Below, one piece after another: positions 15,829 through 24,361 of a DNA stretch of 57,267 bases. Position 1 is the first letter of the stretch, and the number at the start of each line of letters is the position of its first letter. The notes beneath the pieces were generated by a model. The model searched no databases, was not told where the DNA came from, and saw only the letters and a program-made list of their open reading frames with translations. Position numbers and translations under genes: made by a program. The stretch is from Pseudomonadota bacterium. GTDB lineage: Bacteria > Pseudomonadota > Alphaproteobacteria > Rhizobiales > Xanthobacteraceae. The DNA is taken from positions 1-57,267 of the forward strand of contig JAEYRD010000052.1 of the NCBI GenBank assembly GCA_023435725.1. Direction: 5' to 3'.

Positions 15829-17361
15829 TCAATGCCCCGCCATGTGCCGGCCGACCACCGTGAGGTCAGCCTCGCTGGTCCGTGCTTCATACACGAATTC
15901 GCCGTGGAACATCACCACCAGCCGATCGGAGAGCTCGAGCAATTCGTCCAAATCCTCGCTGACCAGCAGCACAGCGGCGCCGCGGTTGCGCGCAGCCATG
16001 ATCTCGGCATGGATCTGGGCGACTGCCGCGAAATCGAGCCCGAAGCAGGGATTGGCGGCGATCAGCACCTCGACGTCGCCGGCGAGCTCGCGGGCGAGTA
16101 CGGCGCGCTGCACGTTCCCGCCCGACAGAGCCGAGATCGGCGTCTCCGGCGTGCGGGTCTTGATCTTGTACTGTGCGATCTTCTTCCTGGCGTCGTCGCG
16201 GAAGGCGCCGCGATTGAGCCACCAGCCGCCGCTGGCGAAGGGCGTACGGTCGAACTCGCGGAAGGCAATGTTGTCGGCAACGCTCATGCCGCCGACACAG
16301 GCGTTCTTCAGCGGTTCCTCGGGCAGAAGCGACATCTTGTGACGTCGCATCTCCTCGCGGCTCGCGTGATAGAGATCGCCCGCGACGCGGACCTCACCGC
16401 TTTCGGCCTCGCGCTGGCCGGCCAGTACCTCGACGAGCTGGCGCTGGCCGTTGCCTGAGACGCCGGCGATGCCGACGATCTCGCCGGCACGAACCGCGAG
16501 CGAGACGTCATGCACGGCGACGGCACCGGCATCGTCCAGGGCGCGGACCTTTTCCAGTTCGAGCCGGGGCTGCCCTGCTTCGCCGGTGCGCGCGGGCTGC
16601 ATCGTCAACTCCTCGGCACCGATCATGGTGCGCGCCATGGCATCTGGCGTCAGTTCGGAAACCTTGCCGGCACCGGCAAGCTTGCCGCGGCGCAGGATCG
16701 TGACGTCGTCGGCGAAGGCCATGACCTCGCGAAACTTGTGAGTGATCATCAGAATGGTCAGCTCGCCCTTGACGACCATGCCGCGGAGCATGCCAAGCAC
16801 TTCGTCCGCTTCCGCCGGCGTCAGCACCGAGGTCGGTTCGTCCAGGATCAGGAAGCGCCGCTTCAGATAGAGCTGCTTCAGGATCTCGCATTTCTGCCGT
16901 TCGCCGGCCGAGATGTCGGAGACCTTTGCGCCGAGCGGCACCTTGAACGGCATCCGCGCCAGGAACGCCTCTAGCTCCTTCATCTCCTTCGGCCAGTTCA
17001 CGACGGCCGGCACATCGTCGCGTGCCAGCACGAGGTTTTCGGCAACCGTCATGGCTGGCACCAGCGTAAAATGCTGGTAGACCATGCCGAGGCCGAGCGC
17101 GTGGGCATCCTTCGGATTGGCAATGGCCTGCTCGCGGCCGCCGACAATGATGTCGCCTTCGGTCGCGTGGTAATAGCCCATGATGCATTTGACGAGGGTC
17201 GACTTGCCGGCGCCGTTCTCGCCGAGCAGCGCATGGAAAGAAGCCGGCCGCACCTTCAGCTCGACATTGTCGAGCGCCAGGAAATCACCGAAGCGCATGG
17301 TCATGGCGACGGCGTCGACGCCGAACGCGCCCGAGGGCGGAGCCGGCTCACCGATGATCAC
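15829..17361 (-). CDS. BMP-type ABC transporter ATP-binding protein (system 2)
   Basis: A 510-residue tandem ATPase. Domain 1: Walker A GENGAGKSTLVKCIMGYYH, signature ISAGERQKCEIL, Walker B FLILDEPTSVLTPAEA. Domain 2: degenerate Walker A GVSGNGQRQLVEVL, signature LSGGNVQRAVLARE and LIAANPCFGLDFAA in place of Walker B. The GTG at 17361 overlaps the stop of the hydrolase gene (GTGA) and has GGAGCG 8 bases upstream; longer readings run into that gene. Part of the operon encoding the SBP, two permeases and two enzymes. Confidence 0.87.
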   Translation of the reverse strand: MIIGEPAPPSGAFGVDAVAMTMRFGDFLALDNVELKVRPASFHALLGENGAGKSTLVKCIMGYYHATEGDIIVGGREQAIANPKDAHALGLGMVYQHFTLVPAMTVAENLVLARDDVPAVVNWPKEMKELEAFLARMPFKVPLGAKVSDISAGERQKCEILKQLYLKRRFLILDEPTSVLTPAEADEVLGMLRGMVVKGELTILMITHKFREVMAFADDVTILRRGKLAGAGKVSELTPDAMARTMIGAEELTMQPARTGEAGQPRLELEKVRALDDAGAVAVHDVSLAVRAGEIVGIAGVSGNGQRQLVEVLAGQREAESGEVRVAGDLYHASREEMRRHKMSLLPEEPLKNACVGGMSVADNIAFREFDRTPFASGGWWLNRGAFRDDARKKIAQYKIKTRTPETPISALSGGNVQRAVLARELAGDVEVLIAANPCFGLDFAAVAQIHAEIMAARNRGAAVLLVSEDLDELLELSDRLVVMFHGEFVYEARTSEADLTVVGRHMAGH

Positions 17362-18041
17362 GAAATCGCTCCGATGAAGGCATCGGAGGTCGAGACCGCG
17401 CCGAACACGCCGCCCTGCATCTTGATCATCTTCAGCGCGTGGTCGTGATTGCTCTTGTCGGTCGCGCCGCAGCAATCGTGCAGCAGCACGCATTCGAAGC
17501 CGCGGTCATTGGCCTCGCGCATGGTGGTGTGGACGCAGACGTCGGTGGTGATGCCTGTGAGGACGATGTTCTCGATGCCGCGCACGCGCAGGATCAATTC
17601 GAGATCGGTGGCGCAGAACGAACCCTTGCCGGGCTTGTCGATGATGGGCTCGCCCGGCAGCGGTGCCAGCTCCGGAATGATGTCCCAGCCGGGCTCGCCG
17701 CGGACCAGGATACGGCCGCACGGGCCGGGATCGCCGATGCCGGCACCAATCTGGCGTGAGCGCCAGCGCTTGTTGGCGGGCAGGTCGGAGAGATCGGGGC
17801 GGTGGCCTTCGCGGGTATGGATGATGTGGAAGCCCTGCTTGCGCATCGCCGCGAGCAGCCTCTTGATCGGCTCGATCGGCGCCCGCGTCAGCGAAAGGTC
17901 GTAGCCCATCTTGTCGACATAACCGCCGACGCCGCAGAAATCGGTCTGCATGTCGATGATGACGAGCGCTGTGTTCTCGGGGCGGAGATCGCCGTTATAG
18001 GGCCAGGCATAGGGCTCGGATTTGATGGTGCGCTCGGGCAT
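17358..18041 (-). CDS. biuH: biuret/triuret hydrolase-type cysteine hydrolase (isochorismatase family)
   Basis: A 227-residue cysteine hydrolase very similar, as remembered, to biuret hydrolase BiuH of Rhizobium leguminosarum (biuret to allophanate and ammonia). The catalytic triad lies where expected: Asp30 in VIIDMQTDF, Lys136 in IIDKPGKGSFCATD and Cys169 in TGITTDVCVHTTM. Other shared stretches are PYAWPYNGDLRPENTAL and GIGDPGPCGRILVRGEPGWD. The related triuret hydrolase TrtA acts on an oxidation product of uric acid, so triuret is a serious alternative substrate here. It sits inside an ABC importer operon, between a permease and the ATPase. The gene symbol is by similarity only. Confidence 0.75.
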   Translation of the reverse strand: MPERTIKSEPYAWPYNGDLRPENTALVIIDMQTDFCGVGGYVDKMGYDLSLTRAPIEPIKRLLAAMRKQGFHIIHTREGHRPDLSDLPANKRWRSRQIGAGIGDPGPCGRILVRGEPGWDIIPELAPLPGEPIIDKPGKGSFCATDLELILRVRGIENIVLTGITTDVCVHTTMREANDRGFECVLLHDCCGATDKSNHDHALKMIKMQGGVFGAVSTSDAFIGAIS

Positions 18042-18052
18042 GGTTTGGCTCT

Positions 18053-18979
18053 CTAGCGGGTGATCGATAATTCGGCCGGGGCACCGGTCAGCGTGCGTTT
18101 CGGCGAGCAGGTGATGATCATGATCGCCAGCGTCAGGATGTAGGGCGCGGCGTTGAAGAGGTGATAGCCGGAGGTGACGCCGACCGATTGCAGTGCCGGC
18201 CCCAGCGCCGCGGCTCCGCCGAAGGCGAGCGAGGCCCACAGGCAGAGCAGAGGATCCCAGCGCGCAAAGATCACGAGCGCCACGGCGGTGATGCCCTGGC
18301 CGGAGGAGAGGCCCTCGTTCCAGCTGCCGGGATAGAACAGCGACAGGAACGAGCCTCCGATGCCGGCAAGAAAGCCTCCGACCATGGTGGCGCGCAGGCG
18401 GATCAACAGCACGGAGTGTCCCATCGCGCGTGCGGCATCCGAGCTCTCGCCGGCGGTACGGATCAAAAGGCCCCAGCGCGTGGTGCGGAAAGCCCAATAG
18501 AGGATCGGCGCGAGCGCGACGCCGATCAGGAACAGGACGTTGACGCGCAGCGCGGCGCGCACCTGTGGAATGTCGCTCCACCAGCCGAAATCGATCGCGG
18601 GCAGGCGCGGCGCGGTGGGCTCGATCAGTGGCTTGCCGAGATAGAAGGCAAGGCCGGTGCCGAACAGCATCAGCGCGATGCCGACCGCAACGTCATTGAC
18701 GCGCGGCAGCGAGCAGATACCGGCGTGCAGCGCCCCGAGCAACGCACCAGTGATGCCAGCGGCGAGCACCCCCAACCAGGGCGAGCCCGTGAGATAGGAA
18801 ATGCCGTAGGCGCTCATCGCGCCCATCACCAACGTGCCTTCGAGGCCGAGATTGATGCGGCCCGAGCGCTCGGTGATGCATTCGCCCAGGCTCACGAACA
18901 GGAACGGCGTCGAGACGCGAATGGCGCCGCCGAGCACGGCGAGCGGGACAGTCCAAAGTCCGATCAATCCGTCTGCCAT
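18053..18979 (-). CDS. BMP-type ABC transporter permease (system 2, second permease)
   Basis: A 308-residue multi-spanning permease of the BPD_transp_2 family with the diagnostic motif LGECITERSGRINLGLEGTL near residue 30 and later GLSSGQGITAVALVIFARWD. It starts one base after the stop of the preceding permease gene (TGA-G-ATG) and ends 11 bases before the BiuH-type gene. It pairs with the 18981-20093 product. Confidence 0.85.
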   Translation of the reverse strand: MADGLIGLWTVPLAVLGGAIRVSTPFLFVSLGECITERSGRINLGLEGTLVMGAMSAYGISYLTGSPWLGVLAAGITGALLGALHAGICSLPRVNDVAVGIALMLFGTGLAFYLGKPLIEPTAPRLPAIDFGWWSDIPQVRAALRVNVLFLIGVALAPILYWAFRTTRWGLLIRTAGESSDAARAMGHSVLLIRLRATMVGGFLAGIGGSFLSLFYPGSWNEGLSSGQGITAVALVIFARWDPLLCLWASLAFGGAAALGPALQSVGVTSGYHLFNAAPYILTLAIMIITCSPKRTLTGAPAELSITR

Positions 18980-18980
18980 C

Positions 18981-20093
18981 TCAGGATTTTCCCTTCAGGA
19001 ATCCGATGCGGCCGTAGAGCGCGTCGCTGGCCAGAACGAAGACGAAGATGATGCCCTGGAGCACCGGAACGGATGCGTCGGGCAATCCAAGGCGCCGCTG
19101 CAGCAGGCCGCCGCTGGCGCTGATGCCACCGAGCAGGATCGCAACGGGGATGATGGCGAGCGGGTTTTGTCGCGCCAGGAAGGCGACCAGAATGCCGGTG
19201 AAGCCATAGCCCGCGGCGAGGTTGGCGTTGGTGCGGCCCTGCACAGCAGCAACCTCGACCATGCCGGCAAGGCCTGCGGCACCACCGGCGAGGAAACAAA
19301 TGGTCAAAATGAGCTTGCTGACGCCGAGGCCGACGATCTTCGCGGCGCGGATGTTTCCGCCGGCGACCCGCGCGGCGAAGCCGAACACGGTGTGATAGAT
19401 CAGGACATAGGCGGCGATCGCGGCGATCAGGCCGAAGACGAGGCCCCAATGCACGTCGGTGCCCGGAATGGTGCCGATCATGTTGGCGGCGCCGATCTCG
19501 CGGGTCGAGGGCTTGTTGAGGCTGGCAGGATCGCGCATCACGCCTTCAACGAGATGATTGAGGATTGCCAGCGCGATGTAGACCAGCAGCAGGCTCGAGA
19601 TCGTCTCGTTGACGCCGCGGTACTGGCGAAGAGCACCCGACAGCATGATCCACAAGCCGCCGCCGATCACCCCGGCGATGACCATGGCGATCTGCACGAC
19701 GAGCGGCGGCAGGCCTTGAAGCGCGAGTGCCGCGCTGGTTGCCGACAGCGCGCCGATCAGGAGCGCGCCTTCGCCGCCGATGATGACCATGCCGAGTTGC
19801 GCGGGCAGTGCGGTGCAGAGCGCGGTGAGGATCAGGGGGGCAGCGCGCGTCAGCGTGTTCTGCCAGGAGAACCAGGTGCCGAACGCGCCCTGGTACATAT
19901 AGAAATAAAGGTCGAGCGGGTTCTTGCCGAACATCGCGACAAAGATGCCGAAGACCACGAGCGCGCCGGCGAGCGCCGCGCCCGGGATCAGGACATATTC
20001 GATCGTGCCGCCGTGGCGCTGGAGGAATCCCGGGTCGGCGGCCGGGGCAATTGCCCCGACCGCCTCGGCGGAATCCGCTGCTTCCGTCGTCAC
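18981..20093 (-). CDS. BMP-type ABC transporter permease (system 2, first permease)
   Basis: A 370-residue permease with a longer polar N-terminus, then about 9 membrane segments. Seen: PAQLGMVIIGGEGALLIGAL, matching the larger BMP permease, and AGYGFTGILVAFLARQNPLA. The GTG at 20093 overlaps the stop of the binding-protein gene (GTGA), with GGAGCG 8 bases before, showing translational coupling. This junction is nearly identical to that before the ATPase gene at 17361. Confidence 0.85.
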   Translation of the reverse strand: MTTEAADSAEAVGAIAPAADPGFLQRHGGTIEYVLIPGAALAGALVVFGIFVAMFGKNPLDLYFYMYQGAFGTWFSWQNTLTRAAPLILTALCTALPAQLGMVIIGGEGALLIGALSATSAALALQGLPPLVVQIAMVIAGVIGGGLWIMLSGALRQYRGVNETISSLLLVYIALAILNHLVEGVMRDPASLNKPSTREIGAANMIGTIPGTDVHWGLVFGLIAAIAAYVLIYHTVFGFAARVAGGNIRAAKIVGLGVSKLILTICFLAGGAAGLAGMVEVAAVQGRTNANLAAGYGFTGILVAFLARQNPLAIIPVAILLGGISASGGLLQRRLGLPDASVPVLQGIIFVFVLASDALYGRIGFLKGKS

Positions 20094-21202
20094 GAAGTCG
20101 CTCCGATCACACCTTCGACGAGATAGTCCATTTTCTCCAGCTCGGGATCCTTCTGGCCGCGATCGGTGCCGGCTGCGATCACCGTCTTGCCCTTGTTGTC
20201 GACCAGCCCTCCCTTGAAGATGGCGTAGCCTTCCGCCGACAGGAATTTTGCCTTGACGTCGTCAGCGTGCTTGCGCGCCTCGGCGGAGACCGCCTCGCCA
20301 TAGGGCGAGGTCTTGACGATCTCCTCCTTGAGGCCGCCGCGATAGAAGTTCGGGATGCTTTCGCCCGCGGCGATCATCTTCACGAACTTCGGGTAGAGCG
20401 CTTCCCAGTTCCATTCGGCGCCGGTGAGATACGCCTTCGGCGCAAGCGGTGACTGGTTGGTGTGGTAACCGCAGACGAAGGCGCCGCGGCGCGCGGCGTT
20501 CTCGACCATGGTCTTCGGGCCGTCGACGTGGCAGGTGAGGACGTCGACACCCTGGTCGATCAGGCTGTTGGTGGCTTCGGCTTCCTTGACCGGCATCGAC
20601 CAGTCGCCGGTGAAGATCACCTGCGTGGTCGCCTTGGGATTGGCGAGCTTGGCACCGAGCGTGAAGGCGTTGATGTTGCGCAGCACTTGCGGGATCGGCT
20701 TTGCTGCCACGAAGCCGAGCTTGCCGCTCTTGGAGGTGTAACCGGCGACGATGCCGGAGATGTACTGGGCTTCGTCGATGTAGCCGAAGTAGCTGCCGGC
20801 GTTCTTCGGGTCCTTGTCAGTCCACAGGCCGCCGCAGTGCTCGAAGTGCAGCTTCGGGTACTTGTTGGCCATCTTGATCATGTGGGGATTGTAGTAGCCG
20901 AACGAGGTCGGGAAGAGCAGGCTGGCGCCGTCGAGATTGATCATGGACTCGATCGTCTTCTCGACCGCGTCGGTCTCCGGCACCTTCTCTTCCTCGATGA
21001 CCTTGAGGCCGGGAATCTTCTTCAGTGCCGCCGCGCCCTGCGCGTGCGCCTGGTTGTAGCCGTAGTCATCGCGCGAGCCGACATAGATGAAGCCGATGGT
21101 GGTTTCGGCCGCGAAGGCGGGGCGGATACCCGCTGCGGCACCGAGGGTGAGGGCTGCGCCGCCCTGCAACAAATGACGTCGTGAAATCCTGCCAAAATCC
21201 AT
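20090..21202 (-). CDS. BMP-family ABC transporter substrate-binding protein (system 2), Tat-type signal
   Basis: A 370-residue BMP-family binding protein. Unlike the system 1 protein it begins with a twin-arginine-like signal, ISRRHLLQGGAALTLGAAAG, ending near AFAAE, so export may be folded (Tat). The mature start TTIGFIYVGSRDDYGYNQAHA and FPTSFGYYNPHMIKMANKYP are typical of the family. First gene of a six-gene operon (SBP, permease, permease, BiuH-type hydrolase, ATPase, deaminase). The AT-rich DNA upstream (21203-21606) should hold its promoter. The ligand is unknown; a purine or ureide is likely. Confidence 0.85.
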   Translation of the reverse strand: MDFGRISRRHLLQGGAALTLGAAAGIRPAFAAETTIGFIYVGSRDDYGYNQAHAQGAAALKKIPGLKVIEEEKVPETDAVEKTIESMINLDGASLLFPTSFGYYNPHMIKMANKYPKLHFEHCGGLWTDKDPKNAGSYFGYIDEAQYISGIVAGYTSKSGKLGFVAAKPIPQVLRNINAFTLGAKLANPKATTQVIFTGDWSMPVKEAEATNSLIDQGVDVLTCHVDGPKTMVENAARRGAFVCGYHTNQSPLAPKAYLTGAEWNWEALYPKFVKMIAAGESIPNFYRGGLKEEIVKTSPYGEAVSAEARKHADDVKAKFLSAEGYAIFKGGLVDNKGKTVIAAGTDRGQKDPELEKMDYLVEGVIGATS

Positions 21203-21606
21203 CGCTTGCTCCCCTTGGCGGATGCACCGCCTTGATCTCGCGGCTGCGCCGGTCTGGCGGAGCCTGGATGAGATGTCGCAAGCTTCGTGCCAAAGATTAT
21301 GAAGTGAGCATTTCCATGTAAGGTATTGAAATATATAACTTATATTAATTGATAGAATCTTGATCAGAAAGATATCTGATTAAATAATAAGCATTATATG
21401 TTTGTTGTATGCAATTGAGTTGAGCAGCCTTTACCGGTCGCGGGTGTGCATGACGTGCGCTGGACGGCCGTCGGCTTCTCGCATTCATGCTAACCACGCG
21501 CTGATTGAGACGGGCGCCGGCTCCGGGTGATTTTCGCTGGCACCGAACTTGTATCGATGGTCGTAAGGACGGGGCGCAGTCCCCTCAGGATGGAAAGCTC
21601 GCCGCG
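21203..21606. promoter_or_regulatory. AT-rich divergent promoter region
   Basis: A 404-base gap between the ABC system 2 operon and allantoate amidohydrolase. Roughly 21290-21420 is strikingly AT-rich compared with its GC-rich surroundings. It contains an inverted repeat ATCAG (21363-21367) / CTGAT (21376-21380) and several TATA-like hexamers, but no pair with good -35/-10 spacing was found. Probably the regulated promoter region for both genes. No gene is visible. Confidence 0.5.
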
Positions 21607-22860
21607 ATGGGTGCTGGTAACGCCGTTCAGGATGCATCGCTCGGCGAAGAGATCGTGCAGCGGATCAACAAGCTCGCTGCGATCTCGGAAGAGGCCGGCA
21701 AGCTCACCCGCATCTATCTCAGCAAGGAGTTGCGCGAGGCCGCGGATCTTATCCTGAACTGGATGCGTGAGGCCGGCATGAGCGCGCATCTCGACGCGAT
21801 TGGCAATGTCTGCGGGCGCTACGGGGGCGAGCGGCCGGGCGCGCCCTGCCTGATGCTCGGCTCGCACTACGATACGGTGCGCGACGCCGGCAAATGGGAC
21901 GGGCCGCTGGGCGTGATCACGGCGATCGCCTGCGTCGCGGACCTCAACCGCCGCGGCAAGCGCTTGCCGTTTGCGATCGAGGTCGTCGGCTTTGCCGACG
22001 AGGAAGGCGTGCGCTTCGCCTCGACCCTCCTCGGCAGCCGTGCGGTGGCCGGCACTTTCGACGAGAGCGTCCTGAACACGCGGGACCGCGACGGCGTGTC
22101 GATGCGCGATGCGCTCGTCACGTTTGGCCTCGATCCCGACCATATCGGCGCGGCGGCGCGGGCCCGGCGCGAATTGCTGGCCTATCTCGAATTGCACATC
22201 GAGCAGGGGCCGGTGCTGGAAGCGAAGAACCTGCCCGTCGGCGTGGTCACCGCGATTGCGGGCGCCACACGGCTCGCTGCGCGGCTGACCGGCATGGCCG
22301 GCCACGCCGGCACCGTGCCGATGGCACTCCGGCGTGATGCGCTGGCGGGGGCGGCCGAATGCATCGGCGTGATCGAGCAGTTTTGCCGCACCGACGAGGA
22401 TGGGTTGGTCGGCACCGTCGGCTACATCCAGGCAAGGCCCGGCGCGACCAATGTCATTCCCGGCGAAGTGTCGTTCACCATCGACATGCGCGCGCCGACC
22501 GACATGCACCGCAAGCGTGCGGTGGCCGATGTCGTCAGGCAGATCGAGGCGATCGCAAGACGCCGGCAACTGGCGCTCCAGCTCGACGTCACCCATGAGA
22601 GCCGTACCGCGCCTTGCGCGCCCTGGCTGAAGGACCAGATCGCGCAGGCGATCGGAGCGGAGGGTTTTCCCGTATTCGAACTGCCGAGCGGGGCGGGACA
22701 TGACGGCATGGCAATGATCGATATTGCCGATGTCGGCATGATCTTCGTTCGTTGCCGTGGCGGCATCAGCCATCATCCGGACGAGCACGTGGACCTCGCC
22801 GACGCCGATGCTGGCGCGCGGGTGCTGCTGCGGGTGATCGAGAATTTCAAACCGCGGTAG
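21607..22860 (+). CDS. allC: allantoate amidohydrolase (Zn-dependent, M20 family)
   Basis: A 417-residue M20/M28-type amidohydrolase. Metal and substrate motifs: LGSHYDTVRDAGKWDGPLGV, VVGFADEEGVRFASTLLGSR, LELHIEQGPVLE, GHAGTVPMALRRDALA and RGGISHHPDEHV. These fit allantoate amidohydrolase (allantoate to ureidoglycine plus ammonia); ureidoglycolate amidohydrolase and N-carbamoyl-amino-acid hydrolase are close relatives. The ATG at 21607 is chosen because family similarity begins shortly after it; GGAAAG lies about 10 bases upstream. The longer reading starts in the AT-rich promoter zone. It acts after the PuuE enzyme encoded at 1678. Confidence 0.83.
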   Translation: MGAGNAVQDASLGEEIVQRINKLAAISEEAGKLTRIYLSKELREAADLILNWMREAGMSAHLDAIGNVCGRYGGERPGAPCLMLGSHYDTVRDAGKWDGPLGVITAIACVADLNRRGKRLPFAIEVVGFADEEGVRFASTLLGSRAVAGTFDESVLNTRDRDGVSMRDALVTFGLDPDHIGAAARARRELLAYLELHIEQGPVLEAKNLPVGVVTAIAGATRLAARLTGMAGHAGTVPMALRRDALAGAAECIGVIEQFCRTDEDGLVGTVGYIQARPGATNVIPGEVSFTIDMRAPTDMHRKRAVADVVRQIEAIARRRQLALQLDVTHESRTAPCAPWLKDQIAQAIGAEGFPVFELPSGAGHDGMAMIDIADVGMIFVRCRGGISHHPDEHVDLADADAGARVLLRVIENFKPR

Positions 22861-22977
22861 GACAGCGTCGGCGGCAACTGAACTGTCGGAGCCCGCACGT
22901 CATCGGGACGAGACACGAATCAGCCATCCTTGGATTGGTGACCGGCCGCTGCCGGGATCACGAGATATCAGGCGCAA

Positions 22978-24351
22978 ATGAACAGCGACATCTCTTTTCC
23001 ACCACATCGCAGGAACCGATTTTACCAGGGGATAGCCGCGACCTTGGTCGCGAACGCCATCCAGGCAGTCAATTTTCTCGGCGATCGATTCCTGAGGAAA
23101 TCGCATCATTCGTCGACGGTCATCGAAGACCTTTACCGGCACGCGATGGACAGCGCCTTTTCGGTGACCGAGGCGTTTCTTGTCACAGGGGCTCCGCACG
23201 CTTCCGCCTATTACCCGCGCGACTTCGCCTGGTTCTATCCCGACGTTCTCGACCCTGAAACCATCATGGATGCGCAGGACGCAGTGCGGCGGGTGCGCCT
23301 GCTCGAAAAGAGCGTTCGGCTGTTGCTGGAGGCCGTTCGCGCTGACGTCGTCACGACGACCATCGTCCCGGCAGGGCGCGGTCGATATCTTGGCGTGAAC
23401 TATTTCTCGAAGCCCTCGGATACGCTGCTCGGTATTCTTGCCGGTCTCCAGCAGATGATTTCTGCCGAGGAGCGGTCGTCATCCTATCTAGCGACGGCAC
23501 AATGCGCGCATGCCGGCCGGCTGTTGTTGGCGGAATATGGCGTCGACCTGAAGTGCGCGATCCTGCAACTCGCAAGCGAGCTGGAGCCCTTCGACACTGA
23601 CGAGACGAGGCATTTGTTGTGCGATGTCAACGCGCCTCGCTCCGCTGCGACGGACACCCGCGCCGAACGCAGGCGTTTCGTGACCAATGCCTGCGTCTAC
23701 ACGACTTTCGTGTGGGGCGTGCAGCTCGGGGTCGTCGACGAGAATGAGCTGAAGCGGCTGATGGGGCGCGACCTCGCACAGTACAAGAGAGACCTGCTCC
23801 GCCTGTTCGGCAAGGATGGCTACATCAGGCATTCGCTCGATGGTCCGGCGGGCTCGCCGGTGTCGTCGGTTGCGCTGGATTTCGTCAGCGTGCATCGTGG
23901 ATTTTGGGATCTGAGCGATGCAAGCGAGCGCGCGCTGTTTGCCGCCACGACGGATCTGATTATTGCGGAGCCGCGGTTTCGCATACCGAGCACGTTCCAC
24001 TTCCTGGTGTCCGCGGATAATCCGCGGAACAAGATGATCCACAAGATTGCGGCTCCGGCCTATCAGGGACGCTCCTCCTGGCCGACGTTCAACGTCGAGT
24101 TCGCAGATCGCATGCTGGATTTTGATGAGTTCTCGGGACGCGACACCTACCGGACCTGCGCGCAGGGAATACTGAAAGACATTCGCACCGCGACCGAGGT
24201 CCATGGCGGATATCAGGAACTGATATCGGAGCAGGGGCTGAAATATCGCACCTGGGCCTACAAGGGCGCCGTGGCTCATTCCTGGTTTCCGCGCTTCCTG
24301 TCGGTCTGGCGGAGAGCATATGGAACGCCGCTTCTCCAGTGGAACGACTGA
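22978..24351 (+). CDS. unidentified 457-residue protein, possible six-hairpin glycosidase-like fold
   Basis: Not confidently recognised. A 457-residue soluble protein without a clear signal peptide. Stretches such as SAYYPRDFAWFYPDVL, FGKDGYIRHSLDGPAGS, EVHGGYQELISEQG and VAHSWFPRFLSVWRR, with an otherwise helical composition, recall (alpha/alpha)6-barrel glycoside hydrolases, where acidic residues in such loops are catalytic. This is a pattern impression. It starts with ATG at 22978, 117 bases after allC on the same strand, and ends 10 bases before the convergent DctA gene. Codon use matches the neighbours. Confidence 0.7.
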   Translation: MNSDISFPPHRRNRFYQGIAATLVANAIQAVNFLGDRFLRKSHHSSTVIEDLYRHAMDSAFSVTEAFLVTGAPHASAYYPRDFAWFYPDVLDPETIMDAQDAVRRVRLLEKSVRLLLEAVRADVVTTTIVPAGRGRYLGVNYFSKPSDTLLGILAGLQQMISAEERSSSYLATAQCAHAGRLLLAEYGVDLKCAILQLASELEPFDTDETRHLLCDVNAPRSAATDTRAERRRFVTNACVYTTFVWGVQLGVVDENELKRLMGRDLAQYKRDLLRLFGKDGYIRHSLDGPAGSPVSSVALDFVSVHRGFWDLSDASERALFAATTDLIIAEPRFRIPSTFHFLVSADNPRNKMIHKIAAPAYQGRSSWPTFNVEFADRMLDFDEFSGRDTYRTCAQGILKDIRTATEVHGGYQELISEQGLKYRTWAYKGAVAHSWFPRFLSVWRRAYGTPLLQWND

Positions 24352-24361
24352 TCCGCGGGCG

